34,695 nt of DNA from an uncultured Bacilli bacterium (GCA_944358895.1 CALVSB010000015.1:1-34695), one strand, 5' to 3'. Positions 1 through 9,190 are shown, counted from the first letter of the stretch. Notes: generated by a model from the letters alone, not told the origin. Numbers and translations are program-made.

Positions 1-219
1 TGGTTCGGAATAGTGTAGTGCTGGCGGTCTATCTATTGTTTTCGGTTGCTTGCTTCTTTACCGTACATGAGCATTTGCTTATGAGGCCCAAGTCAAAGGC
101 TGAAGTCTGATTGAAGGAACATCGAAAAAACTCTGATTGACATCCTAGCCCCCCTTTTAGATTGTTAATGACGAGCCTATGCCGCGCTGCCTATCGAGCC
201 AAACGAGGAGGTTTTAACC
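1..219. other. AT-richer non-coding edge of the window
   Basis: No coding frame with a credible start is seen here and the base composition is visibly more AT-rich than the rest. A perfect -35 hexamer TTGACA lies at 137-142 on the + strand, but the matching -10 (ATTGTT or TTGTTA at 161-167, spacing 18-19) is poor, so it is only a possible promoter for the lipoprotein gene at 220. The stretch may be the tail of whatever precedes the window; nothing identifies it. Confidence 0.4.
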
Positions 220-477
220 ATGAAGCGCACTCTCTTAACATCCGAAGCGATCCTCGCCTTCCTTTTGATGTCTTGTAGCCAAGGGAGCGGCGAAGAAAAA
301 ACGGACCTTCTTTTCGAGGAAAGCCCGTCTTCCTACGCCGAAGACCCCTACGGCCCGCTCCGGCCGCTTTTCCAGAAGGCCTTGATCGAGGGCTCCAGCC
401 CGGAAAACGACCTTTATTCCTATTACCGGGCCGCGGACATCTTCCCGGGCCTCTCCGCCCTGATGAGAAAGGAATGA
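220..477 (+). CDS. Small lipoprotein, internally shortened relative of the lipoprotein at 9681-10844
   Basis: An 85-residue protein with a strong Shine-Dalgarno (GAGGAGG, 8 nt before ATG) and a lipoprotein signal: basic start MKR, hydrophobic stretch, lipobox LMSC with the lipidated Cys at 19. A Glu at residue 9 inside the hydrophobic part is unusual. After the Cys comes an acidic linker, then residues 42-85 (DPYGPLRPLF..., ending ALMRKE). These align with the C-terminal tail of the 387-residue lipoprotein at 9681-10844 (DPFGDALRPLF..., ending EARREH). The first 35 residues also resemble that protein's N-terminus (TDLLFEES against DEILWAFEEE), so about 290 residues of the middle are missing. 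It may be a functional short paralogue or a decaying, in-frame deleted copy. Function is unknown; the expected location is the outer face of the membrane. It converges on groEL and shares its terminator. Confidence 0.65.
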   Translation: MKRTLLTSEAILAFLLMSCSQGSGEEKTDLLFEESPSSYAEDPYGPLRPLFQKALIEGSSPENDLYSYYRAADIFPGLSALMRKE

Positions 478-512
478 CCAAGAGACAACCCCAATAGACA
501 GCCATCAAAAGG

Positions 513-541
513 AAAAGGCCCGCCGCGAGGACGGGCCTTTT
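513..541. terminator. Bidirectional intrinsic terminator between lipoprotein and groEL
   Basis: The inverted repeat AAAAGGCCCG (513-522) pairs with CGGGCCTTTT (532-541) around a 9-nt loop. It ends in U-rich tracts on both strands, so it can terminate the + strand lipoprotein gene and the - strand groESL operon. Confidence 0.85.
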
Positions 542-556
542 GAGGCTTGGAGGGAA

Positions 557-2179
<1,623 letters not shown>

Positions 2180-2218
2180 TTAGCTTCCTTTCTTGACTCG
2201 ATATAAATGGATGAATGC

Positions 2219-2500
2219 TCAGTCGGTCACGACGCCGAGGATGTCCTCACTCTTGATGAGGAGATAGTTGTGGTCCCCGTCTTCGTAGTCGGTTCCGGCG
2301 TATTCCCGGTAAATGACCTTGTCCCCGACCTTGAGTCCTTCGACCGGGGAAAGCTTTCCGTCTTCTTTCTTGCCCGGGCCGATGGCAATGACATTGGCGA
2401 GGTTGCCGGTCTTCTTCTCGGTGGTGAGAATGATGGAGCCGACTTTCTTCTCGGCCTTCACCTTCTCGAGGACGACGTAATCATTCAATGGTTTGATCAT
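2219..2500 (-). CDS. groES: Co-chaperonin GroES (Hsp10)
   Basis: The 93-residue lid of the GroEL cage, which forms a heptamer. It starts MIKPLNDYVV, has the mobile loop at about residues 16-26 with the hydrophobic IIL tripeptide that contacts GroEL, and ends with the usual LIKSEDILGVV strand. The ribosome site is GGAGG, 9 nt before the ATG. It is the first gene of the groESL operon. The upstream region carries a near-consensus sigma-A promoter with a CIRCE-type inverted repeat, so heat-shock control by HrcA is expected; no hrcA lies in the window. Confidence 0.98.
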   Translation of the reverse strand: MIKPLNDYVVLEKVKAEKKVGSIILTTEKKTGNLANVIAIGPGKKEDGKLSPVEGLKVGDKVIYREYAGTDYEDGDHNYLLIKSEDILGVVTD

Positions 2501-2531
2501 TCCTTTGTGCCTCCTATTGGCTACGCAAAGA

Positions 2532-2559
2532 ATATTAGTCGCTAATTTGGCACTGTCAA
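2532..2559 (-). promoter_or_regulatory. groESL promoter
   Basis: On the - strand, a perfect -35 TTGACA (2554-2559) is followed after 16 bp by -10 TAATAT (2532-2537). Transcription would start about 25 bp before the groES ribosome site. The -35 lies inside the CIRCE-like operator. Confidence 0.8.
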
Positions 2560-2573
2560 TAGGCGACTGCTAG
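2547..2573. promoter_or_regulatory. Degenerate CIRCE operator (HrcA site)
   Basis: TTGGCACTG (2547-2555), nine bases, then GACTGCTAG (2565-2573). The CIRCE consensus is TTAGCACTC-N9-GAGTGCTAA. Each arm matches 7 of 9 positions and the spacer is exactly nine. It overlaps the groESL -35 box, where bound HrcA would block RNA polymerase. Confidence 0.75.
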
Positions 2574-2659
2574 CAAAATGCGCATGGGAGTGCTTCCCTC
2601 CATGTAGCCCGCGGCCAAAGCCAGCGAGCAGCCCCTTGAAAGGTCGGCCGGAAGCATGA

Positions 2660-2684
2660 AAAAAGGACCCAACCGGTCCTTTCA
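2660..2684 (-). terminator. Terminator of the LacI-family gene
   Basis: The stem AAAGGACC (2662-2669) with GGTCCTTT (2675-2682) has a 5-nt loop. On the - strand it ends in TTTTTT, 15 nt after the regulator's stop codon. Confidence 0.85.
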
Positions 2685-2697
2685 TCATGGTCTACGA

Positions 2698-3702
2698 TCA
2701 GTCGCGCTTGGTCGAATCGCGGGAGACGAGGACCGCGTCGAAGCGGTAGCTCTTCTCGATGAGGTCGTGGTTGAGAAGGTCAATCAGCATGTACATGCTC
2801 CGCCGTCCCACCTCGGCCATGTCGATCTGGAGGGAGGTGAGGGTCGGGCGGACGATGTTGGCGTACTTCGTCCCGACGAGGGAGAGGACCTCGATGTCTT
2901 CCGGGACCTTGAGGCCGCTATCGGTGGCCGCGTTCTCGATAGCCGCGGCGATCGAGTCGCGGTAGCAGATGAAGTAGCCTTTGCCTTCCTTCTTGATGAC
3001 GTCCTTGAAGTCGTGGTAGGTCCTGGTGTAGCTGTCGTCGCAATTGAGGATGTGATACGGCCGCCCGAGGGACTCGTGGGTATCGACGAAGGCCTTCTCG
3101 CAGTGCTGGAGGAGGCGGCCGCCGTCATGGACGTGGAGGAAGGTCATCTCCTTCTCCCCGCCCTGCTCGTAGTAATTCTTGATGAGCTTGACGAGCTGGT
3201 CCTTGTAGGAGAAGAGGACGCAGCCGACCTGCTCGCCCACGATCTGGTTGTTGACGACGATCGTCGGGACCGAGTAGCTATTGATCTTCATGATGTCCTC
3301 GGCGTCGAGCTCGTCGTCGAAGATGATGGCCCCGTCGACGTGGGTCGTGATGACCCGCTCGATCATGGTAAGGGCTTCCTCGTGGCTATGGGAGGTCGTG
3401 AAGAGGGTGAGTACGAAGCCTTTTTCCTTGGCGACCTCGCTGATGCCGTTCAGCATGTTGGCGATGTAGACGTAGTTGGCCGAAGGAATGATGACGCCGA
3501 TGTTGGTCGTCTTGTTGGTCGCGAGGGCCTGGGCGAGGCCGCTGGGCTTGTAGCCGAGCCGGCGGATCGTTTCCTCGACCCGCGCCTTGGTATCGGGCTT
3601 GACGTTGCCTTTGTTGTTGATGACCCGCGAGACGGTCGCGAGCGAAACGCCGCTCGCCTTGGCGACTTGGTAAATGGTTACTCTTTCCTTGATGTTCTTC
3701 AT
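2698..3702 (-). CDS. LacI-family transcriptional regulator, CcpA-like
   Basis: A 334-residue DNA-binding regulator. An N-terminal LacI helix-turn-helix lies at residues 9-30 (YQVAKASGVSLATVSRVIN), a hinge helix follows at about 54-61 (SGLAQALA), and a periplasmic-binding-protein-type sensor fold fills the rest. Residues 1-65 resemble B. subtilis CcpA closely (ATVSRV, NVKP, RLGYKP) and the sensor domain keeps the CcpA-like VRPTLTSLQ segment near 290. Catabolite control is therefore a reasonable reading, but another sugar regulator of the LacI family is possible because the effector is not visible. It is a single gene with its own terminator. A perfect palindrome at 3750-3764 upstream could be an autoregulatory operator. 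A cre-like site before glgC at 17179 is a plausible remote target. Confidence 0.85.
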   Translation of the reverse strand: MKNIKERVTIYQVAKASGVSLATVSRVINNKGNVKPDTKARVEETIRRLGYKPSGLAQALATNKTTNIGVIIPSANYVYIANMLNGISEVAKEKGFVLTLFTTSHSHEEALTMIERVITTHVDGAIIFDDELDAEDIMKINSYSVPTIVVNNQIVGEQVGCVLFSYKDQLVKLIKNYYEQGGEKEMTFLHVHDGGRLLQHCEKAFVDTHESLGRPYHILNCDDSYTRTYHDFKDVIKKEGKGYFICYRDSIAAAIENAATDSGLKVPEDIEVLSLVGTKYANIVRPTLTSLQIDMAEVGRRSMYMLIDLLNHDLIEKSYRFDAVLVSRDSTKRD

Positions 3703-3941
3703 AATCTTCTACCCTAAGTGAATAATGCTACGATTAACCGGAAGATACAATGAAAAGTTTTCATCAATTCTTTTTACCGATATAGCCAAATTAGCCTTTT
3801 GCTCGATGGAGTCGCTTCTTTTTCCTATTGGCATCTCATGTAACAACTGAAAACCGATACAATCGATACATTGTTGCCAATATGGGCGACGGCCGCGGGC
3901 TTTTTCCGCTCGTTACCCTGCCGCGCCTATTCATCGATGAA
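3703..3941. other. Non-coding region upstream of the LacI-family gene
   Basis: This gap holds the regulator's leader, a candidate operator at 3750-3764 and a weak candidate promoter on the - strand: TTGTAT, 17 bp, CATTAT, just downstream of the palindrome. A 65-codon + strand frame starting at 3828 runs through the NAPRTase terminator, has no ribosome site and resembles nothing, so no gene is called. Confidence 0.5.
3750..3764. promoter_or_regulatory. Perfect palindrome, candidate LacI-family operator
   Basis: ATGAAAA-G-TTTTCAT is a 15-bp perfect palindrome 48 bp before the regulator's start codon. Its half-site TGAAAA resembles cre halves, but its single central base differs from the central CG of classical cre. 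Autoregulation is inferred from position. Confidence 0.45.
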
Positions 3942-3976
3942 GAAAAAGCCACCCCCGCCGGGCAGGAGTGGCTCTT
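3942..3976 (-). terminator. Terminator of the coaX-NAPRTase operon
   Basis: On the - strand AGCCACTCC (3965-3973) pairs with the GGGGGTGGCT arm (3947-3956) and is followed by TTTTCTTC, shortly after the NAPRTase stop. Confidence 0.8.
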
Positions 3977-3986
3977 CATCAAAGCC

Positions 3987-5090
3987 TCAATAAATGGGAT
4001 AGGGAACCTTCTTCAGGCGGGTTGAAGGAACCTCGCCCCGGCCTTCCTTGGCCTCGGGGCGGCCGTCGAGCTCGACGAGGTCGCCGGTATAGCCGACGGT
4101 CGAGTTCTCGACGAGGGAGGTCCCGACGCCGTAGGTATCGACCGGAACCCCTTCCTTCGTCCATTCGTCGATCTTCTTCCAGGTGAAGCCCGAGGAGACG
4201 GTGATCTTCACGAAGGGGAAGCCGTTATCGTCGAGGGCCTTCCGGAGGGCGTAGATGAGTTCCTTGCAGACGCCATGGGGATCGAAGCCCGAGGTATCCT
4301 TGCCGTCGAAGTAATGGTCGACGAGGGATTTGGAGGTATCGACCCGGACCCCGCGGAGGCGCTTCCCGAGCGCTTTGGCGAGCATCACCGAGTCGTGGAC
4401 GACGTTGTTATGGTAGTCGATGAGGGCCGTGACCCCGTTTTCCGGGAAGGAGGCCTCGTAGTATTCGGCCGCCTTCACGATGTCGCCGCCGCAGATCTCG
4501 ATGAGGGCGTGGGGCATCGTCCCCATCCCCTTGACCCCGACCCAAGCCCCTTGGGCGTCGGTCGAGAACTTCTTGATGCCGGCGACGTAGGTCGCATAGC
4601 CATCGCCCGTCTGGGTGAGGTAGTCGTCCTGGCGGTCGGCCATCGAGAAGCAATCGGTTCCCCGGAGGGCTTTCACGACCTGGTAGGTGTTGGTCGCGAC
4701 GGCCGAGCGGCGGGTCAAGATGCCGTCGATGATGCTTTCGAGGAAGCCGAAGTCCTCGTACTTGCCTTTGACTTTGAGGACCGGTTCCCCCGCTTGCACG
4801 AGATCGCCATCGTCGAGGGCGTAGATCTCGAGATTTTCGGGATGGCGGGCGAATTTGTGGAGGATGGCGATGGCCTCGTCGAGCCCGCAGGCCATGACAT
4901 CGTCTTTCCGCTGGAACCACTGCTCGAGGACGACGTGCCCCGGGAGGTGCTTCTCGACGATTTCCCGGCTCTTGAGGAAGTAATTGGCCGAGAAATAGCC
5001 TTCGCCGATCCGCTCGTCGAGATGGAAGGTCCTATCGGTAAGGCGGGCGATTTTTCCCGCTTCCTTGAGTTTGATTTCGCGCTCTTCCAT
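3987..5090 (-). CDS. pncB: Nicotinate phosphoribosyltransferase (short type)
   Basis: A cytosolic enzyme that joins nicotinate and PRPP, with ATP, to give nicotinate mononucleotide for NAD salvage. The protein has 367 residues, matching the short NAPRTase subfamily and not the roughly 490-residue Bacillus type. Visible features are the RRSAVATNTY segment near 125, the phosphate-binding KITVSSGFTW near 300 and the closing VDTYGVGTSLV motif near 325. The ATG at 5090 is chosen because AAAGGAA precedes it and it follows the ytpR stop by 4 nt. The open frame extends 35 codons further upstream but only as a shadow inside ytpR. It is the last gene of the coaX operon. Quinolinate phosphoribosyltransferase shares the fold but is shorter and lacks this C-terminal pattern. 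Confidence 0.88.
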   Translation of the reverse strand: MEEREIKLKEAGKIARLTDRTFHLDERIGEGYFSANYFLKSREIVEKHLPGHVVLEQWFQRKDDVMACGLDEAIAILHKFARHPENLEIYALDDGDLVQAGEPVLKVKGKYEDFGFLESIIDGILTRRSAVATNTYQVVKALRGTDCFSMADRQDDYLTQTGDGYATYVAGIKKFSTDAQGAWVGVKGMGTMPHALIEICGGDIVKAAEYYEASFPENGVTALIDYHNNVVHDSVMLAKALGKRLRGVRVDTSKSLVDHYFDGKDTSGFDPHGVCKELIYALRKALDDNGFPFVKITVSSGFTWKKIDEWTKEGVPVDTYGVGTSLVENSTVGYTGDLVELDGRPEAKEGRGEVPSTRLKKVPYPIY

Positions 5091-5094
5091 GGTC

Positions 5095-5700
5095 CTAGTT
5101 CCTTTCTTTGAAGAAGTCGGTTCCGACTTCGAGGCCATTAGCGTCATAGGCTTCCTTCGCCCCGTCGCTATCCCCGAGTTCCCACTTCGAGGCAATGAGG
5201 CACTCGAGGGGGATGTTCTTCTCGAGGTGGGAGACGAACTTGCTCCCGTCCCGGGCGATCCGACCGCTTTCGAGATAGACGCAGGTCGAGCCGACTTGAA
5301 GGCCCGAAAGGCTCGAGACCGTCTCGAGGCGCTTCCCGCCCCGGCCTTCGAGGGCGTAGATATAGGTTCCTTCGTAAAGGGGGTGTTCCTCCTTCGAGAG
5401 GACCTTCCCGACGAAATAGCCGGAATCCGGTTCGAAGGGAGGAAGGGGGAAGCCCGCGCCTTCGATTTCCTTTTTCACGATGGAGATGACCTCGTCCGGC
5501 GGGAAATAGAGGATCCCGTTGGCCTTGACCTTGCATTTCCGCTTGAAGGAAAAGAGGTTGTAGCCGATGGCCTCTCCCTCGGCGTCGAGAATCATCGTGA
5601 CATCGTTTGCGGATTTGCTGCTAGCGGCCTTCTTCTCGGGGTCGACGAGGACCAGGAGGACGTCGCCTAAGGACTGGTAAGGATAGAAAAGTCGTGCCAT
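5095..5700 (-). CDS. ytpR: YtpR-family tRNA-binding-domain protein
   Basis: A 201-residue protein of the YtpR family common in Firmicutes. The N-terminal half (about 1-90) is the DUF4479-like domain that precedes the OB-fold. The C-terminal half (about 90-195) is the EMAP/Trbp111-type tRNA-binding domain also found in the PheRS beta subunit, with the SGLQVGSTCVYL strand near 140. RNA binding is expected; the physiological role of the family is not settled. The ATG at 5700 follows the trmB stop by one nucleotide and AAAGG lies 7 nt upstream, so it is translated with trmB. It sits in the coaX-to-NAPRTase operon, where trmB-ytpR is a natural tRNA-related pair. Confidence 0.88.
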   Translation of the reverse strand: MARLFYPYQSLGDVLLVLVDPEKKAASSKSANDVTMILDAEGEAIGYNLFSFKRKCKVKANGILYFPPDEVISIVKKEIEGAGFPLPPFEPDSGYFVGKVLSKEEHPLYEGTYIYALEGRGGKRLETVSSLSGLQVGSTCVYLESGRIARDGSKFVSHLEKNIPLECLIASKWELGDSDGAKEAYDANGLEVGTDFFKERN

Positions 5701-5701
5701 G

Positions 5702-6304
5702 TTACATCCTTTCTAGATATGCCCGGTGGATGGCCATCCCTTCCGAGCGGAAACGCTCCTCGTACTCGCTCATCGCCTCCTCGGAGGGATAGGGCTCTTC
5801 GACGAGCCTTCCCCCGGCCAGCGGATAGCTTTCGAGGAAGTAGGCATAGAGGTCGTCGTTGTCGGTCCGGAACTCGAGGCGCCCGCCCGGGGCGAGGAGC
5901 GAGAGGATCTTCTTCAGGCGCTCGGGGTAGACGAGCCGCCTCTTCGCGTGCCGCCTTTTGGGCCACGGATCGGGAAAATGGACGTGGATTTCCTCGAAAG
6001 ATAAGTTCTCTAGAGCCTCGTAAGCCTCGTCGAAATCGAGATTGGAGATCCGAATATTGGGCAGTTCGGCCTCCACCGCCTTCTTGACGGCCGAGCCGCA
6101 GCTCGAGACGTCGCGCTCGAGCCCGAGGAAGTGGATCTCGGGATGGAGGGCGGCCGTCTTCACGAGGAAGCCGCCCTTCCCGCTTCCGATCTCGAGGACG
6201 AGCCGTCCCTCATAGAAGGGGTCGGAGGGGTCGATGGAACGCGGGGAGAAGGAAGGGTGGGCGTCGATGTAGGAAGGCGTCCAGCCCTTGTAGCGGCCTC
6301 TCAC
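5702..6304 (-). CDS. trmB: tRNA (guanine-N7-)-methyltransferase TrmB
   Basis: Methylates N7 of guanine 46 in the variable loop of tRNA using S-adenosylmethionine. The 200 residues begin with the family signature MRGRYKGW...AHP and show the SAM-binding EIGSGKGGF at 38-46, the acidic GLERD at 61-65 and the catalytic/tRNA-binding FPDPWPKRRHAKRRL at 110-124. The start is GTG at 6304, overlapping the pepV stop in a GTGA tetranucleotide (6301-6304), so translational coupling is likely. It is the fourth gene of the coaX operon. Confidence 0.97.
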   Translation of the reverse strand: MRGRYKGWTPSYIDAHPSFSPRSIDPSDPFYEGRLVLEIGSGKGGFLVKTAALHPEIHFLGLERDVSSCGSAVKKAVEAELPNIRISNLDFDEAYEALENLSFEEIHVHFPDPWPKRRHAKRRLVYPERLKKILSLLAPGGRLEFRTDNDDLYAYFLESYPLAGGRLVEEPYPSEEAMSEYEERFRSEGMAIHRAYLERM

Positions 6305-7668
6305 TTGGAGCGGGCCGCCTTTCCGAGGGCGTCGATCGCGTGGGCGTAGATGGCGATGTCCTTATGGAAGTCGTCCATGTAGATGTATTCGTCCGGCGCG
6401 TGCATCCTGCCGTCGTGGCCCGGGAAGGCCGCCCCGAAGGCGACGCAGTTCTTGACGTGCTTGGCGTAGGTGTTGCCCCCGATGGCAAGCGGCTTAGCGA
6501 AGAGCTTCCAGGTCTCGGCCCGGTAGACCTTCATAAGAGTCTTGACGAGGAGGCCGTCCTTCGGGGAGAGGAGGACGGGCGAGCGGGAAAGGAGGGTGAT
6601 CTCGGCCCCGGTCGCCGCCTTGAGCTTCTCTTCGGTCTTTTCGTAGTCGCAGTCTTCGCCATAGCGGAAGTCGACCGTGAACTTGAGGGTCTTCCCGTCG
6701 TAGGAGAAGAGGCCGTAGTTGAAGGTCGAGGGCCCGAGTTCCCTAGCGACGTGGCCGCCGCCGAAGGAGGAGCCGAGCGGATGGCGGAGGGCTTCGTAGA
6801 TCTTGCCGAGTTCCTCGTTATGGTAGAACTCGGAAAGGGCCTTGAGGGCGGCGATGGCGGCGTTGCTCCCCTTCTCCGGCTCGGCCCCGTGGGCCGCGCG
6901 GCCCTTGAAGGTCACCATGAGGAGGACGTCGCTTTTGGCGATGTCGCAATCGACTTTCTTTTCTTGGAGATAGGAAACGAACTTCTCGTCGGGAGCAAGG
7001 GTCACGAGGCAGGAGTCGCAGACGGCGTTGACGGCCGTGCCGCCCGAGAGGGCGATGACCGGCGAAAGATCGATTTCGCGGCTGAGCGAGAGCTGGTCGA
7101 TCCCCTTCTCGGCGTAGATGAGCGGGTAGTCGGCATCGGGTGTGAAAGCGAGGGAGGGCTCTTCACCGTGGGCTTCGTGGAAATAGTGCTCGAGGCAAGA
7201 GGAGCCGCGCTCTTCATCGCCCCCGACGACGAGCTTGACCCGGTAGCCGCTGACCATCCCGTGGTCCTTGAGGAGCTTGAGGCCGAAAAGGGCAGCCATG
7301 AGCGGCCCTTTGTCGTCGCTCGTTCCCCTGCCGATCATCTTCCCTTCCGCGTCGATGGCCGGCTTGAAGGGCGGGATCGTCCACTTGCCGCTCGCCGGGA
7401 CGACGTCGGCGTGGGCATAGATCCCGACGAGGGGTCCGCTATGCCCATAGGAGATCTCGACCGCCCGGCCGAGAACCTTCCGCCCTTCGAAGCCGTATTC
7501 CTTGGCGAGCTTCAAAAGATAGTCGAAGGCCTTATCGACCCCAGCTCCGTAAGGGCGTTCCTTGCTGATCGAGCTTTCGTCGTAATGGGAATCGATGCTC
7601 ACGAGTTTCTGGAGGGCCATCGTGGCCGTCTTGTAATAAGGCTTCGCGAGGCGGGTGAATTTGCTCAT
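6301..7668 (-). CDS. pepV: Dipeptidase PepV (M20 family)
   Basis: A cytosolic zinc dipeptidase releasing amino acids from imported dipeptides. At 455 residues it has the usual PepV length. Metal ligands and the catalytic pair are visible: H86 and D88 (YAHADVVP), D118/D119 (GRGTSDDKG), E152/E153 (GGDEERGSS) and a late His in GHDGRMHAPDEY near 425. The insert between the two halves of the catalytic domain is present, as in Lactobacillus PepV. AAGGAAAGAG precedes the ATG at 7668, 21 nt after the ECF gene. Amino-acid salvage fits a lineage with few biosynthetic genes in view. Confidence 0.95.
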   Translation of the reverse strand: MSKFTRLAKPYYKTATMALQKLVSIDSHYDESSISKERPYGAGVDKAFDYLLKLAKEYGFEGRKVLGRAVEISYGHSGPLVGIYAHADVVPASGKWTIPPFKPAIDAEGKMIGRGTSDDKGPLMAALFGLKLLKDHGMVSGYRVKLVVGGDEERGSSCLEHYFHEAHGEEPSLAFTPDADYPLIYAEKGIDQLSLSREIDLSPVIALSGGTAVNAVCDSCLVTLAPDEKFVSYLQEKKVDCDIAKSDVLLMVTFKGRAAHGAEPEKGSNAAIAALKALSEFYHNEELGKIYEALRHPLGSSFGGGHVARELGPSTFNYGLFSYDGKTLKFTVDFRYGEDCDYEKTEEKLKAATGAEITLLSRSPVLLSPKDGLLVKTLMKVYRAETWKLFAKPLAIGGNTYAKHVKNCVAFGAAFPGHDGRMHAPDEYIYMDDFHKDIAIYAHAIDALGKAARSK

Positions 7669-7689
7669 TTCTCTTTCCTTCTTTCTTGC

Positions 7690-8373
7690 TTACTTCTGGC
7701 GCGCGCTTTCCATTTTCCGGAGGGGCCGGTCGATGAGCGGCACCATCACCGCGGCCAAGGTTGCCTCCCCGAGCGCCCCGAGGAGAACCGAGACGAGGAA
7801 GGTGATGGCCACGCCCTCCGCCACCGGGTCGCTGCTCGCGAAGTAGCCTCCGATCTCACCCGGGTAAAAGAGGTAGAGGGTGAGGAAGACGAGGCCGGTG
7901 TGGAGGATGGTGAGGAAGAAGGAAAGCACGCCCTTCCCCAAACCACCGGATAGTTTAGGACTTCTTTTCGTAAGAGAAAAGAAAAGCCCGGCGAGGAAGC
8001 CGAAGACGATCCGGGGTGGGAGGGCGATCCAGGGATAGACGAAGAAAGCGTTGAGGCCGGTCCCGTTCATCGCGGCCTGGGCCATCGAGGTGAGGCCGAA
8101 GACGAGGCCGTAGAGGGCCCCGCGCTTCGCCCCGCCGATGCTCGCGCCGACGAGAACCGGGATGTGGAGAAGGGTCAAGGCGAGCCACGGCAAGATGAAA
8201 AGATAGCCGACTTGGGGGATGAGGCCCATCACGAGGATGATGGCGATGATGATGGCGTCGAAGGCGATGTTCTTCGTCTTCCGCTCGGCTTTGAAGCTAG
8301 CTTGGTAGAAAGCGAGGATCCCGATGAGGAAAAGGGCGATGAGGATCCAAGTCAAAAGCGAATTCCAGTCCAT
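7690..8373 (-). CDS. ECF transporter S component, probably for pantothenate
   Basis: A 227-residue integral membrane protein with about six hydrophobic helices (near 7-22, 38-58, 60-80, 108-133, 146-168 and 190-214). It is the substrate-binding S subunit type of energy-coupling-factor vitamin transporters, which work with a shared EcfT-EcfA-EcfA' module not present here. The ATG at 8373 is 3 nt after the coaX stop and is preceded by AGGAGG at good spacing. Co-transcription with a pantothenate kinase suggests a PanT-type pantothenate transporter; this is inference from context. The downstream NAPRTase makes a niacin transporter the main alternative. Confidence 0.75.
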   Translation of the reverse strand: MDWNSLLTWILIALFLIGILAFYQASFKAERKTKNIAFDAIIIAIILVMGLIPQVGYLFILPWLALTLLHIPVLVGASIGGAKRGALYGLVFGLTSMAQAAMNGTGLNAFFVYPWIALPPRIVFGFLAGLFFSLTKRSPKLSGGLGKGVLSFFLTILHTGLVFLTLYLFYPGEIGGYFASSDPVAEGVAITFLVSVLLGALGEATLAAVMVPLIDRPLRKMESARQK

Positions 8374-8376
8374 GGT

Positions 8377-9144
8377 TCAGTCCTCCTGGTTCCGGGCATA
8401 GATGCGGCTAAGCCCCTTCATCAAGAGATCGGGCTCGTAGACGAAGGAAGGGAGGAGACTCTTCACGAAGCGGGCGTTCCCCCCGGTGAGATAAGGCGTG
8501 AGCGGCTCGCCGGCGATTTTTTCGAAGCCCCCGAGGAAGCCAAGGCATTCGTAGGCCGTCCCGTAAAGGAGCCCGGCGTTGAGGCTGTCGAAGGTGTTCT
8601 TTCCTAAAGGGGAAGGCGGGAGGGACAAGGAGGCCTCGGGGAGGGAAGAAGTCTTCTCACGAAGCAAAAGGGCCCCGCCCCGGATCCCAGGGGCGATGGC
8701 GACGCCGCGGAAGGCGCCGTCCTTATCGACGTAGATGAATTTGCTGGCCGTTCCGAGATCGGCGATGAAAGACGGGAGTTTTGCGAGGGAAACGGCCCCG
8801 GAAGCCGCGGCCACGAGGTCGCTTCCGACCTCCAAGGGGTGGTCGACCTTGAGGGCGATCCCCGTCCGCGCGTTTGCCCCGAGGAGCAAGGGTTTCCTTC
8901 CGCTCAGGCGTTCGAGGACCGAAAGGAAATTGGGCGTGAGGGAACTCACGACCGAGGAAAGGATTGCACCCTCAACGCCTTCTTCCTTGATGAGGCGTCC
9001 GAGAGGGCTATAGGCGATCCGGGCGAGATACTCGTCCGCGCTTTTCCCGCGTTCAGTCTCGAGGGAAAGACGGGCGACGACCTTCTCTTCATTGAGAAGG
9101 GCGATTTTGACGAAAGAGTTGCCGATGTCGACGGCAAGTAGCAT
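8377..9144 (-). CDS. coaX: Type III pantothenate kinase, divergent
   Basis: Phosphorylates pantothenate in the first step of coenzyme A synthesis. The 255 residues show the ASKHA phosphate-1 motif VDIGN at 5-9, the second phosphate motif ADLGTAS at 128-134 and the APGIRGGALLL segment at 151-161. The motif usually written GADR is GSDL here (107-110), so the Arg that contacts pantothenate in characterised CoaX enzymes is Leu. The protein may belong to a divergent clade or have changed activity. GGAGGT lies 8 nt before the ATG at 9144. It heads the operon coaX, ECF S component, pepV, trmB, ytpR, NAPRTase. A -10 TATACT at 9191-9196 (- strand) may start transcription. Confidence 0.85.
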   Translation of the reverse strand: MLLAVDIGNSFVKIALLNEEKVVARLSLETERGKSADEYLARIAYSPLGRLIKEEGVEGAILSSVVSSLTPNFLSVLERLSGRKPLLLGANARTGIALKVDHPLEVGSDLVAAASGAVSLAKLPSFIADLGTASKFIYVDKDGAFRGVAIAPGIRGGALLLREKTSSLPEASLSLPPSPLGKNTFDSLNAGLLYGTAYECLGFLGGFEKIAGEPLTPYLTGGNARFVKSLLPSFVYEPDLLMKGLSRIYARNQED

Positions 9145-9190
9145 AGATGTGACCTCCGCTCCAGTCCCAACCGGGTACCGGGCAAGCGGA

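Noticed and set aside
3828-4025. A 65-codon + strand frame upstream of the LacI-family gene
   Set aside because: No ribosome site, no resemblance to known proteins, and it runs across the terminator of the NAPRTase gene.
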